From a bacterium (GTDB taxonomy: Bacteria > Bacillota > Bacilli > Lactobacillales > Streptococcaceae), in contig CAJNCV010000011.1 of NCBI GenBank assembly GCA_905221385.1, positions 1 through 64,000 on the forward strand: DNA of 64,000 nt, given 5' to 3'. Below, piece after piece: positions 28,774 to 41,675 of the stretch (position 1 is the stretch's first letter; each line of letters starts with the position of its first letter). The translations under genes and the position numbers were made by a program. The notes below the pieces were generated by a model, which was given only the letters and a program-made list of their open reading frames with translations, was not told the DNA's origin and searched no databases.

Positions 28774-29929
28774 TCTTGATTTCCTCCCCATCTTCTTCAT
28801 ACAAACCGCTGACTTTCTTATACCAGTTAAAGATAGCTGAGATAACGACCTTGGCAGAAGCATAGACAGGAATTCCCAGCAAAACTCCCCAAATACCAAA
28901 CATGGATCCTGAAGTTAGGAGAACAAAGAGAACATTGATCGGATGGATGTTTAGCTGACTACCTAAAATAAGTGGGGAAACAAAGCGACCTTCAATCGTT
29001 TGTTCAACAATAAAGACAATAATCACTTTCAAAAGCATGACAGGCCCCGCTATTAAGCCCAAAACTAAAGCAGGTAACATCGCTAAAAAACTACCTAGAT
29101 AAGGTACTAGATTGAGGATTCCAGCTGTGATACCAAGTGTTACAGCATACCTGAGACCAATAATCTTAAAGAAGATAATAAATATAATTGCCACGATAAT
29201 AGCAACTGTAACCTGCCCTCTAACATAGTTTGACAACTGTTTATTAACATCTGACAAAACTTGTCCGACAGGTTCTTTTAACTTGTTTGGGATGAATTTA
29301 GTCAGGTAATCTCGCAAGCCTTTCCCATCTCTCAAAAGATAAAAGAGCATGAAGGGTACGATAATAACCGCAACAATGACCTGGGAAACGCTACTGATAA
29401 AGGCGCTAACCCAGTTAACAGCTTGAGAAGAGATTTTGCTGGCCCACATGGTCGCCTCAGTAGAGATATTGGCAAGGACCTGCTCCAACTGCGGTCTAAA
29501 ATCATCTGGCAAGCGTTTTGTTACAAGGTCATTGATCACCTTATCAGCATCCTTAAGATAAGTTGGTACATTCTTTGCAAAATTTAAGACTTGGCGTTGG
29601 AGATTTGGAATAGCGACTGCCAGCCCCCAAATAATAAAGAGTCCAATTATAACAAAGAGAATACTGATGGCAAGTACACGATTGATCTTGTGTTTCTCCA
29701 TCCAGTCAACAATCGGATTAAGAAGATAATAAAGTAAACCAGATAAAATAACTGGCAACATCACAACTCCTAGAAAATCCAAAACGGGTAAAAAGATAAA
29801 ACTAATCTTACTTAAAATAAAAATGTTTAGCCCCAGTAACAAGGTTACTAAAAATACAGTGATAGCTTTATTATCTAAAAACCACTTGAAGAACCAAGAT
29901 AGGCTAAAATGTTTCTCTTTATGTTCCAT
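28763..29929 (-). CDS. AI-2E family transporter (YdbI/PerM-like permease)
   Basis: This 388-aa polytopic membrane protein of the AI-2E/PerM (UPF0118) family has several hydrophobic segments, including GVVMLPVILSGLLYYLLNP and the conserved region GITAGILNLVPYLGSF. Some members export AI-2 and others act in ion transport, so the substrate is not known. The acidic C-tail (YEEDGEEIKSEQ) overlaps the TPR start. Confidence 0.85.
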   Translation of the reverse strand: MEHKEKHFSLSWFFKWFLDNKAITVFLVTLLLGLNIFILSKISFIFLPVLDFLGVVMLPVILSGLLYYLLNPIVDWMEKHKINRVLAISILFVIIGLFIIWGLAVAIPNLQRQVLNFAKNVPTYLKDADKVINDLVTKRLPDDFRPQLEQVLANISTEATMWASKISSQAVNWVSAFISSVSQVIVAVIIVPFMLFYLLRDGKGLRDYLTKFIPNKLKEPVGQVLSDVNKQLSNYVRGQVTVAIIVAIIFIIFFKIIGLRYAVTLGITAGILNLVPYLGSFLAMLPALVLGLIAGPVMLLKVIIVFIVEQTIEGRFVSPLILGSQLNIHPINVLFVLLTSGSMFGIWGVLLGIPVYASAKVVISAIFNWYKKVSGLYEEDGEEIKSEQ

Positions 29930-30019
29930 AAATACATCCTTTCTGTCATTCTCTTATTATACCATTTTTAGACTAAAATAACTCTTTTTTAAAGTGCTTA
30001 CATAGATAGACAAAAAGAA

Positions 30020-30043
30020 AAATCTCCTCAATTGAGGAGATTT
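30020..30043 (-). terminator. Terminator after the peptide-binding lipoprotein gene
   Basis: A perfect 24-bp palindrome (AAATCTCCTCAA and its complement) is followed by T residues on the minus strand. Confidence 0.85.
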
Positions 30044-30045
30044 AT

Positions 30046-32022
30046 TTAATCTTTAATATGACTTGATAGTTGTTTTTGGTATTCTTCGTTTGATTTTGCT
30101 TTTTCTTCAGCAAATTTCTTGCGGAATTCTTCCATTTCTTTACTTGTCACAATCTTATCTTGAATCTTCAGATATTTATAACTGTTTTCGCCTGTTTTAT
30201 CGCCGACCCAACCATCTGCTCCTGTTCCTGGAACTTTCTTTGTAACAAGCATTTGGGCACCGTCAGAGTTAACAGGGATGATCAAAGCACTATCCGTCAA
30301 CCATGCTTGAGCTTTAGCATATTTTGAATAGCGTTTTTCGAGATCTGTTTTCTCACTGTTTGCATCATCAAGTAATTCTTTGTATTTATCCAATCCTACT
30401 GCCTTAATGGCTGAACTATCTGATCCTGGTGCAATACCAAGTGCTCCAAGAAGAGTTGGTCCAGATGTTGGATCAAATGCATCAAGATAGGTTGATGGAT
30501 CTGCATAGTCTGGGCTCCATCCACTGTTTGGATTGATATCCCAGTCGATATTGTCTTTTGAAGTTGCAAGAACGGTCATACTTCCCAATTCATCATCAGA
30601 AACTTGTTGGATATCAACCACTACATTTTCAACTCCAAGAGCTTCCTCTATTGATTGTTTATACGATTGAGCTTGACGTACAAAATCCGTTTGAGTAGAG
30701 GAAACTGGCAAGTCCAAATGAATAGGGAACTGAACACCGTCGGCTTGAAGAGTTTTCTTAGCCGCTTCAAGTTTGGTTTTAGCTTTATCTACATTATGAA
30801 GTGAATCTTGTGCATCATCTAAGCTAACATCGCTCCAAGCAGTATCCAACTTGTCAAGTTCTATTTTTGTTACTTGACCAAAAGATTGATCTCCAATTTG
30901 AACAAACGTTGGAGGTGTAAAGCTAGTACGTAATTTACGAGGGGCAACTTCATCACCATATACTTGAGAGACAGCAGCCTTACGATCTACTCCAAAAGCC
31001 AAGGCTTGGCGGAAATCTTTGTTCAACAAAGCTTTCTTAGTAGATATCTTTTCTTCGTCCGTTGTTTTAGAAGTATGGTTATAGGCTACGCGGTCAATAT
31101 TAGTTGAAATGTAGTAGCTACCTCCTCTTTGTTGACTATACACAATATTGTCTTTGTATTTTTCTTTGAATCGCTCATAGTTTGCGGAATTCTTAAAGAG
31201 CGGAGCTGCTGGGTAGTGGCCTTCATCAAAACCACGACCAAGAGAGTCTGCATCTTGACCATCAAAGAAAGTCAATTTTATATCATCAATGAAGACGTTT
31301 CCTTTATCCCAATAGTTTTGGTTTTTTGTCATCTCAATTGAAGATTTCGATGTGAGACCTTTCAGAAGGTAAGGACCATTGTATAGAATACTTGTAACAT
31401 CAGTAGGTTTACCAAAATCATCCCCTTTAGAGGCTAAAAAGTCTTCATTGATTGGTGCCAAAATGCCCATCGTTGTCTTGGAATTCCAGAAAGATTCAGG
31501 ATTATTAAGCGTATAAACGAGTGTATAATCATCTGTCGCCTTAATTCCAACAGTAGAAAAATCATTTGTTTTCCCGTTAATATAATCATCCAACCCTTTG
31601 ATTGAATCCTGTACGAGATAGAGGGCTTGTGATTTCTTAGCGACAGCATGTTTCAAACCTGTCACGAAATCCTGAGCCTTTACTTCACCATATTCTTCGC
31701 CTTCATTAGTGTACCACTTAATCCCTTTTCGGATTTTATAAGTGTAAGTCAAACCATCTTTAGAAACACTCCAGTCCTCTGCTACAGACGGCACAAGATT
31801 TCCATATTGGTCATTCTCAAGCAAACCATCGATGACATTCCCAGTCACCTGTTTGGTACTGGAATTTCCAGAAACTGTGTAGTCCAAAGTTGCGGGATCC
31901 GATGAGAAGACATAAGTATAAGTCACAGGTTGATTGGCATTTTTACCACCAGACGAACAAGCTGCTAGTAGCGCTGATGACAACACTGCTACTGCAGCCG
32001 TTAGAAAAATACGTTTTTTCAT
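30046..32022 (-). CDS. Oligopeptide ABC transporter substrate-binding lipoprotein (AmiA/AliA/AliB family)
   Basis: This 658-aa lipoprotein has a lipobox LLAAC (Cys22) and the SBP_bac_5 domain, with the family traits YVFSSDPATLDY, IDGLLENDQYGNLVPSVAEDW, YNGPYLLKGL and GWSPDYADPSTYLD. It binds peptides outside the membrane and hands them to the Ami permease, which is not in this window. The sequence differs from AmiA, AliA and AliB as I recall them, so I leave the symbol open. It is an orphan binding protein. An extended -10 (TGA then TATAAT at 32053-32058) lies upstream. Confidence 0.9.
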   Translation of the reverse strand: MKKRIFLTAAVAVLSSALLAACSSGGKNANQPVTYTYVFSSDPATLDYTVSGNSSTKQVTGNVIDGLLENDQYGNLVPSVAEDWSVSKDGLTYTYKIRKGIKWYTNEGEEYGEVKAQDFVTGLKHAVAKKSQALYLVQDSIKGLDDYINGKTNDFSTVGIKATDDYTLVYTLNNPESFWNSKTTMGILAPINEDFLASKGDDFGKPTDVTSILYNGPYLLKGLTSKSSIEMTKNQNYWDKGNVFIDDIKLTFFDGQDADSLGRGFDEGHYPAAPLFKNSANYERFKEKYKDNIVYSQQRGGSYYISTNIDRVAYNHTSKTTDEEKISTKKALLNKDFRQALAFGVDRKAAVSQVYGDEVAPRKLRTSFTPPTFVQIGDQSFGQVTKIELDKLDTAWSDVSLDDAQDSLHNVDKAKTKLEAAKKTLQADGVQFPIHLDLPVSSTQTDFVRQAQSYKQSIEEALGVENVVVDIQQVSDDELGSMTVLATSKDNIDWDINPNSGWSPDYADPSTYLDAFDPTSGPTLLGALGIAPGSDSSAIKAVGLDKYKELLDDANSEKTDLEKRYSKYAKAQAWLTDSALIIPVNSDGAQMLVTKKVPGTGADGWVGDKTGENSYKYLKIQDKIVTSKEMEEFRKKFAEEKAKSNEEYQKQLSSHIKD

Positions 32023-32052
32023 AAAACACTCCTTTAAATCAGATATATGATT

Positions 32053-32058
32053 ATTATA
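32053..32058 (-). promoter_or_regulatory. Promoter (-10) of the peptide-binding lipoprotein gene
   Basis: On the minus strand TATAAT is preceded by TGA. A TTGCTT lies 16 bp upstream as a weak -35. Confidence 0.6.
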
Positions 32059-32164
32059 TCACTTTGATTTTTGAAAGCAAGGTAAAAACTAAATAAATCT
32101 CCCTAAGATGTTTTCTGTAATTTTCAAAAAATGATGAAAGTCAGTTAAGAATTTCATTTTGTGG

Positions 32165-32170
32165 TATAAT
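32165..32170 (+). promoter_or_regulatory. Promoter (-10) of the lactonase gene
   Basis: TGG precedes TATAAT, an extended -10 box. It is about 28 bp upstream of the start codon, and there is no clear -35. Confidence 0.6.
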
Positions 32171-32198
32171 AAGTTTATCATTATTAAGAGGTATGGAC

Positions 32199-33212
32199 AT
32201 GAAAGAAACTGTTTATTTTGGAACTTACACTCGTCGCTTATCTAAAGGGATTTACAAGGCAGATTTTAATACAGAAACAGGCCAGCTTGCAAATCTTGAA
32301 CTCTTTGCTGCTGAACCAAGTCCGACCTACCTTGCCTTTGACCAACAGCAACACTTATACACTGTAGGGAGTCAGGATGGCTTAGGTGGAATCGCTGCAT
32401 ACAAAACCGATGGCACTTTGCTAAACCATGTTGTTGAGGAAGGTGCTCCTCATTGTTATGTGGCAGTGGATGAAAAGCGTGGTCTCATTTATGGGGCCAA
32501 CTATCATAAAGGTCAAGTTCTGGTTTATAAACGTCAAACGGATGGTAGCCTTATCCAAACGGATCTGGATCAGCATAGCGGACAAGGCCCTCATGAAAAC
32601 CAAGCTTCCCCACATGTACACTTTACGGATCTAACACCTGACCAGTATCTCGTTACATGTGATCTAGGCACGGATGAAGTAACTACCTACGATGTTAGCC
32701 CAGAAGGAAAACTAAGTAAACTCTACACTTATAACAGCCAAGCTGGAGCAGGTGCTCGCCACATCGTTTTCCATCATCATTATAAGATTGCCTACCTCAT
32801 CTGTGAACTCAACAGTACCATTGAAGTCTTGATTTACGATGGTGTTGGTGAATTTGAACGCATGCAAGTCATTTCGACTTTGCCAGATGGATATGAGGGA
32901 TTTAATGCTACTGCCGCCATTCGTCTTTCAAAAGATGGTAAATATCTCTATGCATCAAACCGAGGTCATGATTCCATTGCTGTATTTAGCATCCTAGCTG
33001 ATGGTAGTCTGGAATTATTAGAAATTGTGCCCAGCCATGGACAAAATCCGCGCGATTTCAATCTTACTCCTGACCAAGAATTTCTAATTGCAGTTCACCA
33101 AGATTCAGATAATGCAACCGTCTTTAAACGTAATCCCGAAACTGGTCGATTAGCTGAGCTTTCTAACGATTTCCAAGTTCCCGAAGCTGTTTGTATCACA
33201 TTTAAACATTAA
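32199..33212 (+). CDS. Lactonase-family beta-propeller protein (6-phosphogluconolactonase type)
   Basis: This 337-aa protein has the seven-bladed beta-propeller lactonase fold (YkgB/Pgl family), with HENQASPHVHFT, GAGARHIVFHHH and NRGHDSIAVF as typical blade motifs. It may hydrolyse 6-phosphogluconolactone in the cytoplasm. I chose the ATG at 32199 (MKETVYFGTY), eight bases downstream of AGAGG. The ATG at 32193 is too close to that RBS. Confidence 0.85.
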   Translation: MKETVYFGTYTRRLSKGIYKADFNTETGQLANLELFAAEPSPTYLAFDQQQHLYTVGSQDGLGGIAAYKTDGTLLNHVVEEGAPHCYVAVDEKRGLIYGANYHKGQVLVYKRQTDGSLIQTDLDQHSGQGPHENQASPHVHFTDLTPDQYLVTCDLGTDEVTTYDVSPEGKLSKLYTYNSQAGAGARHIVFHHHYKIAYLICELNSTIEVLIYDGVGEFERMQVISTLPDGYEGFNATAAIRLSKDGKYLYASNRGHDSIAVFSILADGSLELLEIVPSHGQNPRDFNLTPDQEFLIAVHQDSDNATVFKRNPETGRLAELSNDFQVPEAVCITFKH

Positions 33213-33215
33213 TGT

Positions 33216-33257
33216 AAAATAAAAATGAACTTGCTTAAGCAAGTTCATTTTTATTTT
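33216..33257. terminator. Bidirectional terminator, 42-bp perfect palindrome
   Basis: The 21-bp arm starting AAAATAAAAATGAACTTGC is followed at once by its exact reverse complement, with no spacer. It lies between the convergent lactonase and atpC genes, reads out as a GC stem flanked by A- and T-runs on both strands, and touches the atpC stop codon (33256-33258). Confidence 0.92.
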
Positions 33258-33675
33258 ATAGTTTATTTCCGACATTGATACGGTTAATGGCACGTTGTAA
33301 AGCAACCTTAGCTCGCCGTTCTTGGTCAATCAAGTGTTTATCTTGTGCTTCTTCAATCTCACGTTCAGCACGAAGTTTAGCACGTTGGGCACGGCTGATA
33401 TCGATATCACGAGCACGTTCTGCTGAGTCTGCTACAATAGTAATGATGTCATTGGCAATCTCGATAATTCCTCCGTTCACTGCAATCCAGTTCACATGAG
33501 TATCGTCATCGATTCGTTTTACCTTTACTTCATCAACCGCTAAAACCGCAATCATATTTTCATGTCGTGGCAAGATCCCCATCTCACCATCCAGAGTTCG
33601 TACCGATACAAAGCTGGCATGGTGATCATAGACGAGGCCATCTGGTGTCACGATCTGGACAGTTAAATGAGCCAT
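33256..33675 (-). CDS. atpC: ATP synthase epsilon subunit
   Basis: This 139-aa F1 epsilon subunit starts [17 protein letters not shown], then a beta-barrel domain ([16 protein letters not shown]) and a C-terminal helical pair. It couples the central stalk to the c-ring and can inhibit ATP hydrolysis. I chose the ATG at 33675, preceded by AGAGGTG. The longer frame overlaps atpD. It is the last gene of the ATP synthase operon. Confidence 0.96.
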   Translation of the reverse strand: MAHLTVQIVTPDGLVYDHHASFVSVRTLDGEMGILPRHENMIAVLAVDEVKVKRIDDDTHVNWIAVNGGIIEIANDIITIVADSAERARDIDISRAQRAKLRAEREIEEAQDKHLIDQERRAKVALQRAINRINVGNKL

Positions 33676-33685
33676 AGAACACCTC

Positions 33686-35101
<1,416 letters not shown>

Positions 35102-35146
35102 CTATTCTATATAAGATACTGTCGGTTCCTAGTTTGCCTAGGTCCT

Positions 35147-35255
35147 AATACTCTTCGAAAATCTCTTCAAACTACGTCAGCGTCGCCTTACCGTACTCAA
35201 GTACAGCCTGCGGCTAGCTTCCTAGTTTGCTCTTTGATTTTCATTGAGTATAAGT
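35147..35255. repeat. BOX element (boxA-boxC type, no boxB)
   Basis: The roughly 108-bp sequence starts TACTCTTCGAAAATCTC and ends TTTGATTTTCATTGAGTA, with CTGCGGCTAGCTTCCTAGTT in the boxC part. The ends are partly complementary, so it can fold as a long hairpin. BOX elements are dispersed repeats of the pneumococcus/mitis group. Here it stands between atpG and atpD inside one operon. The boxA-to-boxC join without boxB is my reading from memory of the consensus. Confidence 0.85.
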
Positions 35256-35282
35256 TCATTTTCATACGAGCTGGACTAAATC

Positions 35283-36161
35283 CTATTCTAAGGCACTAGC
35301 CCCCGCTACGATTTCTGTAATTTCTTGTGTAATCGCCGCCTGTCTGGCACGGTTATACTGGATTGTCAAATCATTGATGACCTTCTTGGCATTATCAGTC
35401 GCCGTTTGCATGGCTGTCATACCTGCAGCATTTTCAGCTGTCTTGGCATCGATGATAGCCCCGTATATCATACTTTCTGCAAACTGAGGTAACAACTGCT
35501 CTAGAATCTCATCACGGCTCGTTTCCAACTCAAAGGTCAAGCTATACTCTTCATCCGCTTCATTCGGATCCAAGTCAACAATCGGCAGCATTTGTTCTAC
35601 ACGCATTTGACTTGTGAGAGTATTGACATGATGGTTGTAACAAACATACAATTCATCAAAAAGTTCGTTTTGGTACATCTCAATCGTTTTTGAAATAATT
35701 TTACGAACTTCATCAAAACTAGGTTGATCTGCCAAGCCACGTAGTTCATAGATTGGCTGAATACCACGAGCCTTAAAGAAATCAGCTCCCATACCACCGA
35801 TACAGATTATCTCAAAATCTTTACCATCTGGATGGTATTCTTCTTTCAACTCCATAACGGCTTTAAGGATGGAAGCATTATAACCTCCAACCAAGCCACG
35901 GTCTGAAGTGATAACGATATAGCCTGTTTTCTTAACTGGGCGACTGATGAGCATCGGATTAGTTGAACCACCAGATCCGTTACCATGCAGAATATCCGTC
36001 AAAAGCTTACGAACTTTCTGAGCGTAAACTTGGAAGTTGCGAGCCGCTTCTTCAGAGCGACCTAGTTTAGCAGCCGATACCATTTGCATGGCATTAGTGA
36101 TTTGACTAGTATTTTTTGTTGAGGCGATTTTTGTTTTAATATCATTTAGAGATACTGCCAT
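35283..36161 (-). CDS. atpG: ATP synthase gamma subunit
   Basis: This 292-aa F1 gamma subunit forms the rotating central shaft. It starts [25 protein letters not shown] and ends [16 protein letters not shown], both characteristic of gamma subunits. It lies 15 bp after atpA. Length is normal for streptococci. Confidence 0.98.
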   Translation of the reverse strand: MAVSLNDIKTKIASTKNTSQITNAMQMVSAAKLGRSEEAARNFQVYAQKVRKLLTDILHGNGSGGSTNPMLISRPVKKTGYIVITSDRGLVGGYNASILKAVMELKEEYHPDGKDFEIICIGGMGADFFKARGIQPIYELRGLADQPSFDEVRKIISKTIEMYQNELFDELYVCYNHHVNTLTSQMRVEQMLPIVDLDPNEADEEYSLTFELETSRDEILEQLLPQFAESMIYGAIIDAKTAENAAGMTAMQTATDNAKKVINDLTIQYNRARQAAITQEITEIVAGASALE

Positions 36162-36176
36162 CTGACACCTCTATTC

Positions 36177-38232
<2,056 letters not shown>

Positions 38233-38233
<1 letters not shown>

Positions 38234-38727
38234 TAGGCTTCTCCTAGCTGATCGATATACTGATCAATGAGTTCCTTATGGGCATGACTGTCAAGGTTTT
38301 GTGAGATGATTTTCCCAGCGAGACTAATCGTCAAATCTGCCACCTCGCCCTTAACACTTTGTAAAGCCTCAGCTTTATTCTGAGCAATTTCTTGATTCGC
38401 CTTCTCTTTTAAGCGACCTGCTTCTAATTTAGCATCTGCCAGAATATCTGCTTTACTCTTCTCTGCAGTCTCTTTAGCGTTTTCAATGATTGTTTTGGCT
38501 TCGTTTCGACTACCTGCTAATTCATCTTCGCGCTTTTGAGCAAGAGTCTCTGCTTTTTGACGAGCTTGTTCAGCTCCATCAATATCAGCAGCAATTTTAT
38601 TTGCCCTTTTTTCGAAGACACTTGTCAAGTTTGACCACGCATATTTCTTAACTAAGACAATCAAAAGGATAAAAGAGCCAGCGATTAAAATAAAGTTACC
38701 AATTAATTCACCTACTGTTACGTGCAT
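38233..38727 (-). CDS. atpF: ATP synthase b subunit
   Basis: This 164-aa peripheral-stalk b subunit has one N-terminal membrane segment (about residues 7-26) followed by a long charged helix rich in Ala, Glu and Lys. It holds the F1 head still by dimerising and binding delta. It lies 13 bp downstream of atpB. Confidence 0.97.
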
Positions 38728-38740
38728 CTGTTACTCCTTT

Positions 38741-39454
38741 CTACTCTTCATCATTAATTTTATTTCCTAGATACATAGAAGACAAGACTGTGAATACATA
38801 AGCCTGAACACAGGAAATAAACACAGAAAACGCCGTCCAGACTAGATTGGTAACAAATGCGACTGGATACCAATAAAGAGCCTGATGAGAAAGTGTGATG
38901 AGCAGACTAGCCATCACTTCTCCGGCAAAGATATTTCCGAATACCCGCAAAGCAAGTGATAGGAAATTCGTGACTTCTTCAAGGAGATTCATCGGTGTCA
39001 TAAAACCTGGGGTAACAAAGCCTTTCAGATACTTTTTAACACCACGGCGACGAATTCCTTCTATATGGGTCATCAGGATAATTCCAAATGACAAGGCCAA
39101 GTCAAATTGAAGATTGGCAGTTGGCGATGTCCAAAGGTTTGTCCCATCTGTAGTTTGAAGTTTCGCCATCAAACCAAGATTGTTTGCGATCACCATAAAA
39201 AGAAATAAACATAAGTAAAAGAGTGAGTAATCCTTCATGTACCGTGAGCCTACATTAGGTTCTGTAAATCCGACTACGAAGTCATAGAGATACTCCAGTA
39301 CATTTTGCTTTCCTTTGGGTTTTACAGTCATATTACGACTTGCCCAATAGATAAAGCCAAAAATAACGACTACAGACAGCAGGGTCAAGGCTGTCAAGGC
39401 CAAATCAAAGGTAACAGGACCAATATTGATGGTTGGATTGATACTTTCTTCCAT
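38741..39454 (-). CDS. atpB: ATP synthase a subunit
   Basis: This 237-aa integral membrane a subunit forms the proton half-channels with the c-ring. The conserved [13 protein letters not shown] segment contains the essential Arg facing the c-subunit carboxylate. Five or so hydrophobic segments are visible. It follows atpE. Confidence 0.97.
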   Translation of the reverse strand: MEESINPTINIGPVTFDLALTALTLLSVVVIFGFIYWASRNMTVKPKGKQNVLEYLYDFVVGFTEPNVGSRYMKDYSLFYLCLFLFMVIANNLGLMAKLQTTDGTNLWTSPTANLQFDLALSFGIILMTHIEGIRRRGVKKYLKGFVTPGFMTPMNLLEEVTNFLSLALRVFGNIFAGEVMASLLITLSHQALYWYPVAFVTNLVWTAFSVFISCVQAYVFTVLSSMYLGNKINDEE

Positions 39455-39488
39455 CTAGAATCCTCCCTTTTCCATTTTATACTTCTCT

Positions 39489-39689
39489 TTATTTGATGAT
39501 AAATGAAAATACGAGAGTTACAAAGAATGTTCCTTCAATAAAGGCAATCCCCATGATCATTAAGCTACGCAATTGTGGAATGATATCTGGTTGGCGAGCT
39601 GCTGACTTGAACAAACCGTTCATCAACATACCTTCTGCAAGGGATACACCCATACAGGCAAGACAAAGACCGAAAAATGTTAAATTCAT
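39489..39689 (-). CDS. atpE: ATP synthase c subunit
   Basis: This 66-aa two-helix proteolipid has the proton-carrying Glu52 ([10 protein letters not shown]) and the polar loop ARQPD. It is the first gene of the atp operon, as usual in streptococci. At positions where optochin-resistance changes are known in the pneumococcus, it has Gly14, Ala18, Ile48 and Ala49. Ala18 and Ile48 differ from the pneumococcal sequence as I recall it. Confidence 0.97.
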   Translation of the reverse strand: MNLTFFGLCLACMGVSLAEGMLMNGLFKSAARQPDIIPQLRSLMIMGIAFIEGTFFVTLVFSFIIK

Positions 39690-39724
39690 GATGAATTCTC
39701 CTTTTATTTAAAATTTACTTACTT

Positions 39725-39753
39725 AGTTTAGTCCTAAAATTTGTTTTTGTCAA
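39725..39753 (-). promoter_or_regulatory. Promoter of the ATP synthase operon
   Basis: On the minus strand TTGACA (39748-39753) and TAAACT (39725-39730) are separated by 17 bp. It lies about 35 bp upstream of the atpE ATG, which has an AAGGAG RBS. Confidence 0.82.
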
Positions 39754-39890
39754 CTTTTTACTTACGTTGGAAGCGTTTCAGATGATTTATTTCTATTTTT
39801 GCTATTTTTATACCACTGTATAGATAAGTTTCTCATTTTATGATGAAATGTGTCTCGACTTTTTCTATATTTTCCGAAATAAATTGAAAA

Positions 39891-39911
39891 ATCCAAGTTT
39901 AGAACTTGGAT
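39891..39911 (-). terminator. Terminator after the CHY zinc finger gene
   Basis: ATCCAAGTT and AACTTGGAT form a 9-bp stem with a 3-base loop, followed on the minus strand by T residues. Confidence 0.82.
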
Positions 39912-39920
39912 AGATTCAGT

Positions 39921-40232
39921 TTATTTAAAATAGTAGGAGTAGTGTTGTTTACAACCTGGATTAAATGGAGCACTGCAGTAAGGACAAGTCATCTGTTTTT
40001 GGTATTCTTGAAAAGTCATTGTCCTCTTACAGACCCCACATAAAATCGGTCGATCCTCAGAAAGCGCCAAGGGATAGGGCGAAAAAACATGCGTTTCTAT
40101 AGCATTGTGGCACTGATAGCAAGCATAATATTTTTTACACTCATAGCACTGAAGAGAAACAATGTCCTTTTCGTTATGATAATGAATACATCTACTCTCA
40201 TCATCAACTAACAAACCTTGTGCTTGATTCAT
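39921..40232 (-). CDS. CHY zinc finger protein
   Basis: This 103-aa protein is rich in Cys and His pairs (CIHYH, CYECKKYYACYQCH, CGVCKR, CPYC, CKQHY), in the order of the CHY zinc finger family. Several zinc ions are probably bound. Small bacterial CHY proteins are uncharacterised. It lies 14 bp after the U32 gene and probably shares its transcript. Confidence 0.83.
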   Translation of the reverse strand: MNQAQGLLVDDESRCIHYHNEKDIVSLQCYECKKYYACYQCHNAIETHVFSPYPLALSEDRPILCGVCKRTMTFQEYQKQMTCPYCSAPFNPGCKQHYSYYFK

Positions 40233-40246
40233 TCACTTTTCCTTCT

Positions 40247-41533
40247 CTAGGCACGAACTGTGACGCTGGTTCCATCTTCCTTATAGAGATTGATAAGACC
40301 TTCCTTGAGAGCGCGGACCATGTCCCCTGCTTGAACAGGTTGTGGAACCTTAATGGTTAAGAGTTCCATTGGATTTGGAGCACGGTCAATTTTATTTCCT
40401 TTAGAATCGTGAAGATTTTCGATATAGGTTTCAAAATGACGGAAACCTGGCCCATAAAACTCAACTTGATCGCCTTCGTTGATGACATTTCGTTGACGAA
40501 TGGTTGCTGTCTGGGTTGCTTCATCATAAGCTACCACTTCAGCAACAAACTTGTATTCAGGGATTTTACGACGTGCACCAAACAACTGTTCATTTTCTGT
40601 AGGTGTACTATAGTAGAAACCTGTTGCCAATTCACGTTGGGCAACCTTCCACATCTCATCTACCAGGTCCTGTTTGATAGCTTCAAATTTTTCTGGGCTT
40701 TCAAGGTAAGCATCCACAGCCGCCTTGTAACAGTTGGTTACTGTTGAAACATAGTGGATTGACTTCATACGACCTTCAATTTTTAGACTATCTACACCAT
40801 TTTCAATCATATCTGGGATATGGTCAATCATAGACATGTCAACGGCAGACATTGAAAATTCTTCTGGAATTTCACCTTTAAGACTCTTACGTTCTTGACC
40901 AAATGGCATGTCGTAAAGATCGTATTTCCAACGGCAAGACTGTGAACAACCACCACGGTTAGCATCACGCATACTCATGTGGTTTGATAGAGTACAGCGA
41001 CCTGAGTAAGAAATACACATGGCTCCGTGGACAAAGGCTTCGATTTCAACGTCTGTACGTTTGCGAATCTCTGCCAATTCTTCCATTGAAACTTCACGTG
41101 CCAAAACCACACGAGTTAGACCAAGTTCTTTCCAGAACTCAAGGGTTTCATAGTTCGTCGCACTGGCTTGAGTAGAGAGGTGAATTTCAAGACCTGGCGC
41201 TTCAGTTGCTGCAATCATGATCAAGGCCGGATCTGACACGATAACTGCCGCAATCCCAATGTCACGCAACTTACGGAACCACTCACCAGCCCCAGCTTCG
41301 TTTCCTTCGTGCATAACCATGTTGGCAGCTACATAGACCTTGGCACCATACTTGGCAGCGAACTGCACACCTTCTTCCATCTGTTCAAAAGTGAAGTTTC
41401 CTGCACGGCTACGAAGGCCATAAGCTTGTCCACCTATAAAAACAGCATCAGCTCCATACCGAACAGCTACTTTTAGCTTCTCTAAAGTCCCTGCAGGCGA
41501 TAAAACCTCAGGACGTTTTAATGTTTTTGTCAT
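40247..41533 (-). CDS. trhP: U32-family tRNA hydroxylation protein (TrhP type)
   Basis: This 428-aa protein of the peptidase U32 family has the signature VEAFVHGAMCISYSGRCTLS and nearby Cys residues (GGCSQSCRW) typical of the Fe-S-containing TrhP group. TrhP proteins are reported to hydroxylate U34 of tRNAs using prephenate. I chose the ATG at 41533 (MTKTLKRPEVLSPAG), with AGGAG five bases upstream. The longer frame to 41551 has no RBS. Confidence 0.83.
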   Translation of the reverse strand: MTKTLKRPEVLSPAGTLEKLKVAVRYGADAVFIGGQAYGLRSRAGNFTFEQMEEGVQFAAKYGAKVYVAANMVMHEGNEAGAGEWFRKLRDIGIAAVIVSDPALIMIAATEAPGLEIHLSTQASATNYETLEFWKELGLTRVVLAREVSMEELAEIRKRTDVEIEAFVHGAMCISYSGRCTLSNHMSMRDANRGGCSQSCRWKYDLYDMPFGQERKSLKGEIPEEFSMSAVDMSMIDHIPDMIENGVDSLKIEGRMKSIHYVSTVTNCYKAAVDAYLESPEKFEAIKQDLVDEMWKVAQRELATGFYYSTPTENEQLFGARRKIPEYKFVAEVVAYDEATQTATIRQRNVINEGDQVEFYGPGFRHFETYIENLHDSKGNKIDRAPNPMELLTIKVPQPVQAGDMVRALKEGLINLYKEDGTSVTVRA

Positions 41534-41653
41534 GTTTTCTCCTATTTGCAATATAAAAGTTTGACGTTTTTCCTTCTCATTTTATAGTAAATAAAGGATA
41601 AAATCAAGCCTAGACAGATTGTTTTGACAATTCTAATCTTTTAAAAAACAAAA

Positions 41654-41675
41654 AACTAGCCTTTCTAAACTAGTT
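41654..41675 (-). terminator. Terminator after the GntR regulator gene
   Basis: AACTAG and CTAGTT arms overlap the stop codon, followed on the minus strand by T residues. Confidence 0.65.

Noticed and set aside
39765..39785. cre-like sequence TGGAAGCGTTTCA near the atp promoter
   Set aside because: Fixed positions of the CcpA consensus are not matched on either strand, and it is upstream of the promoter.
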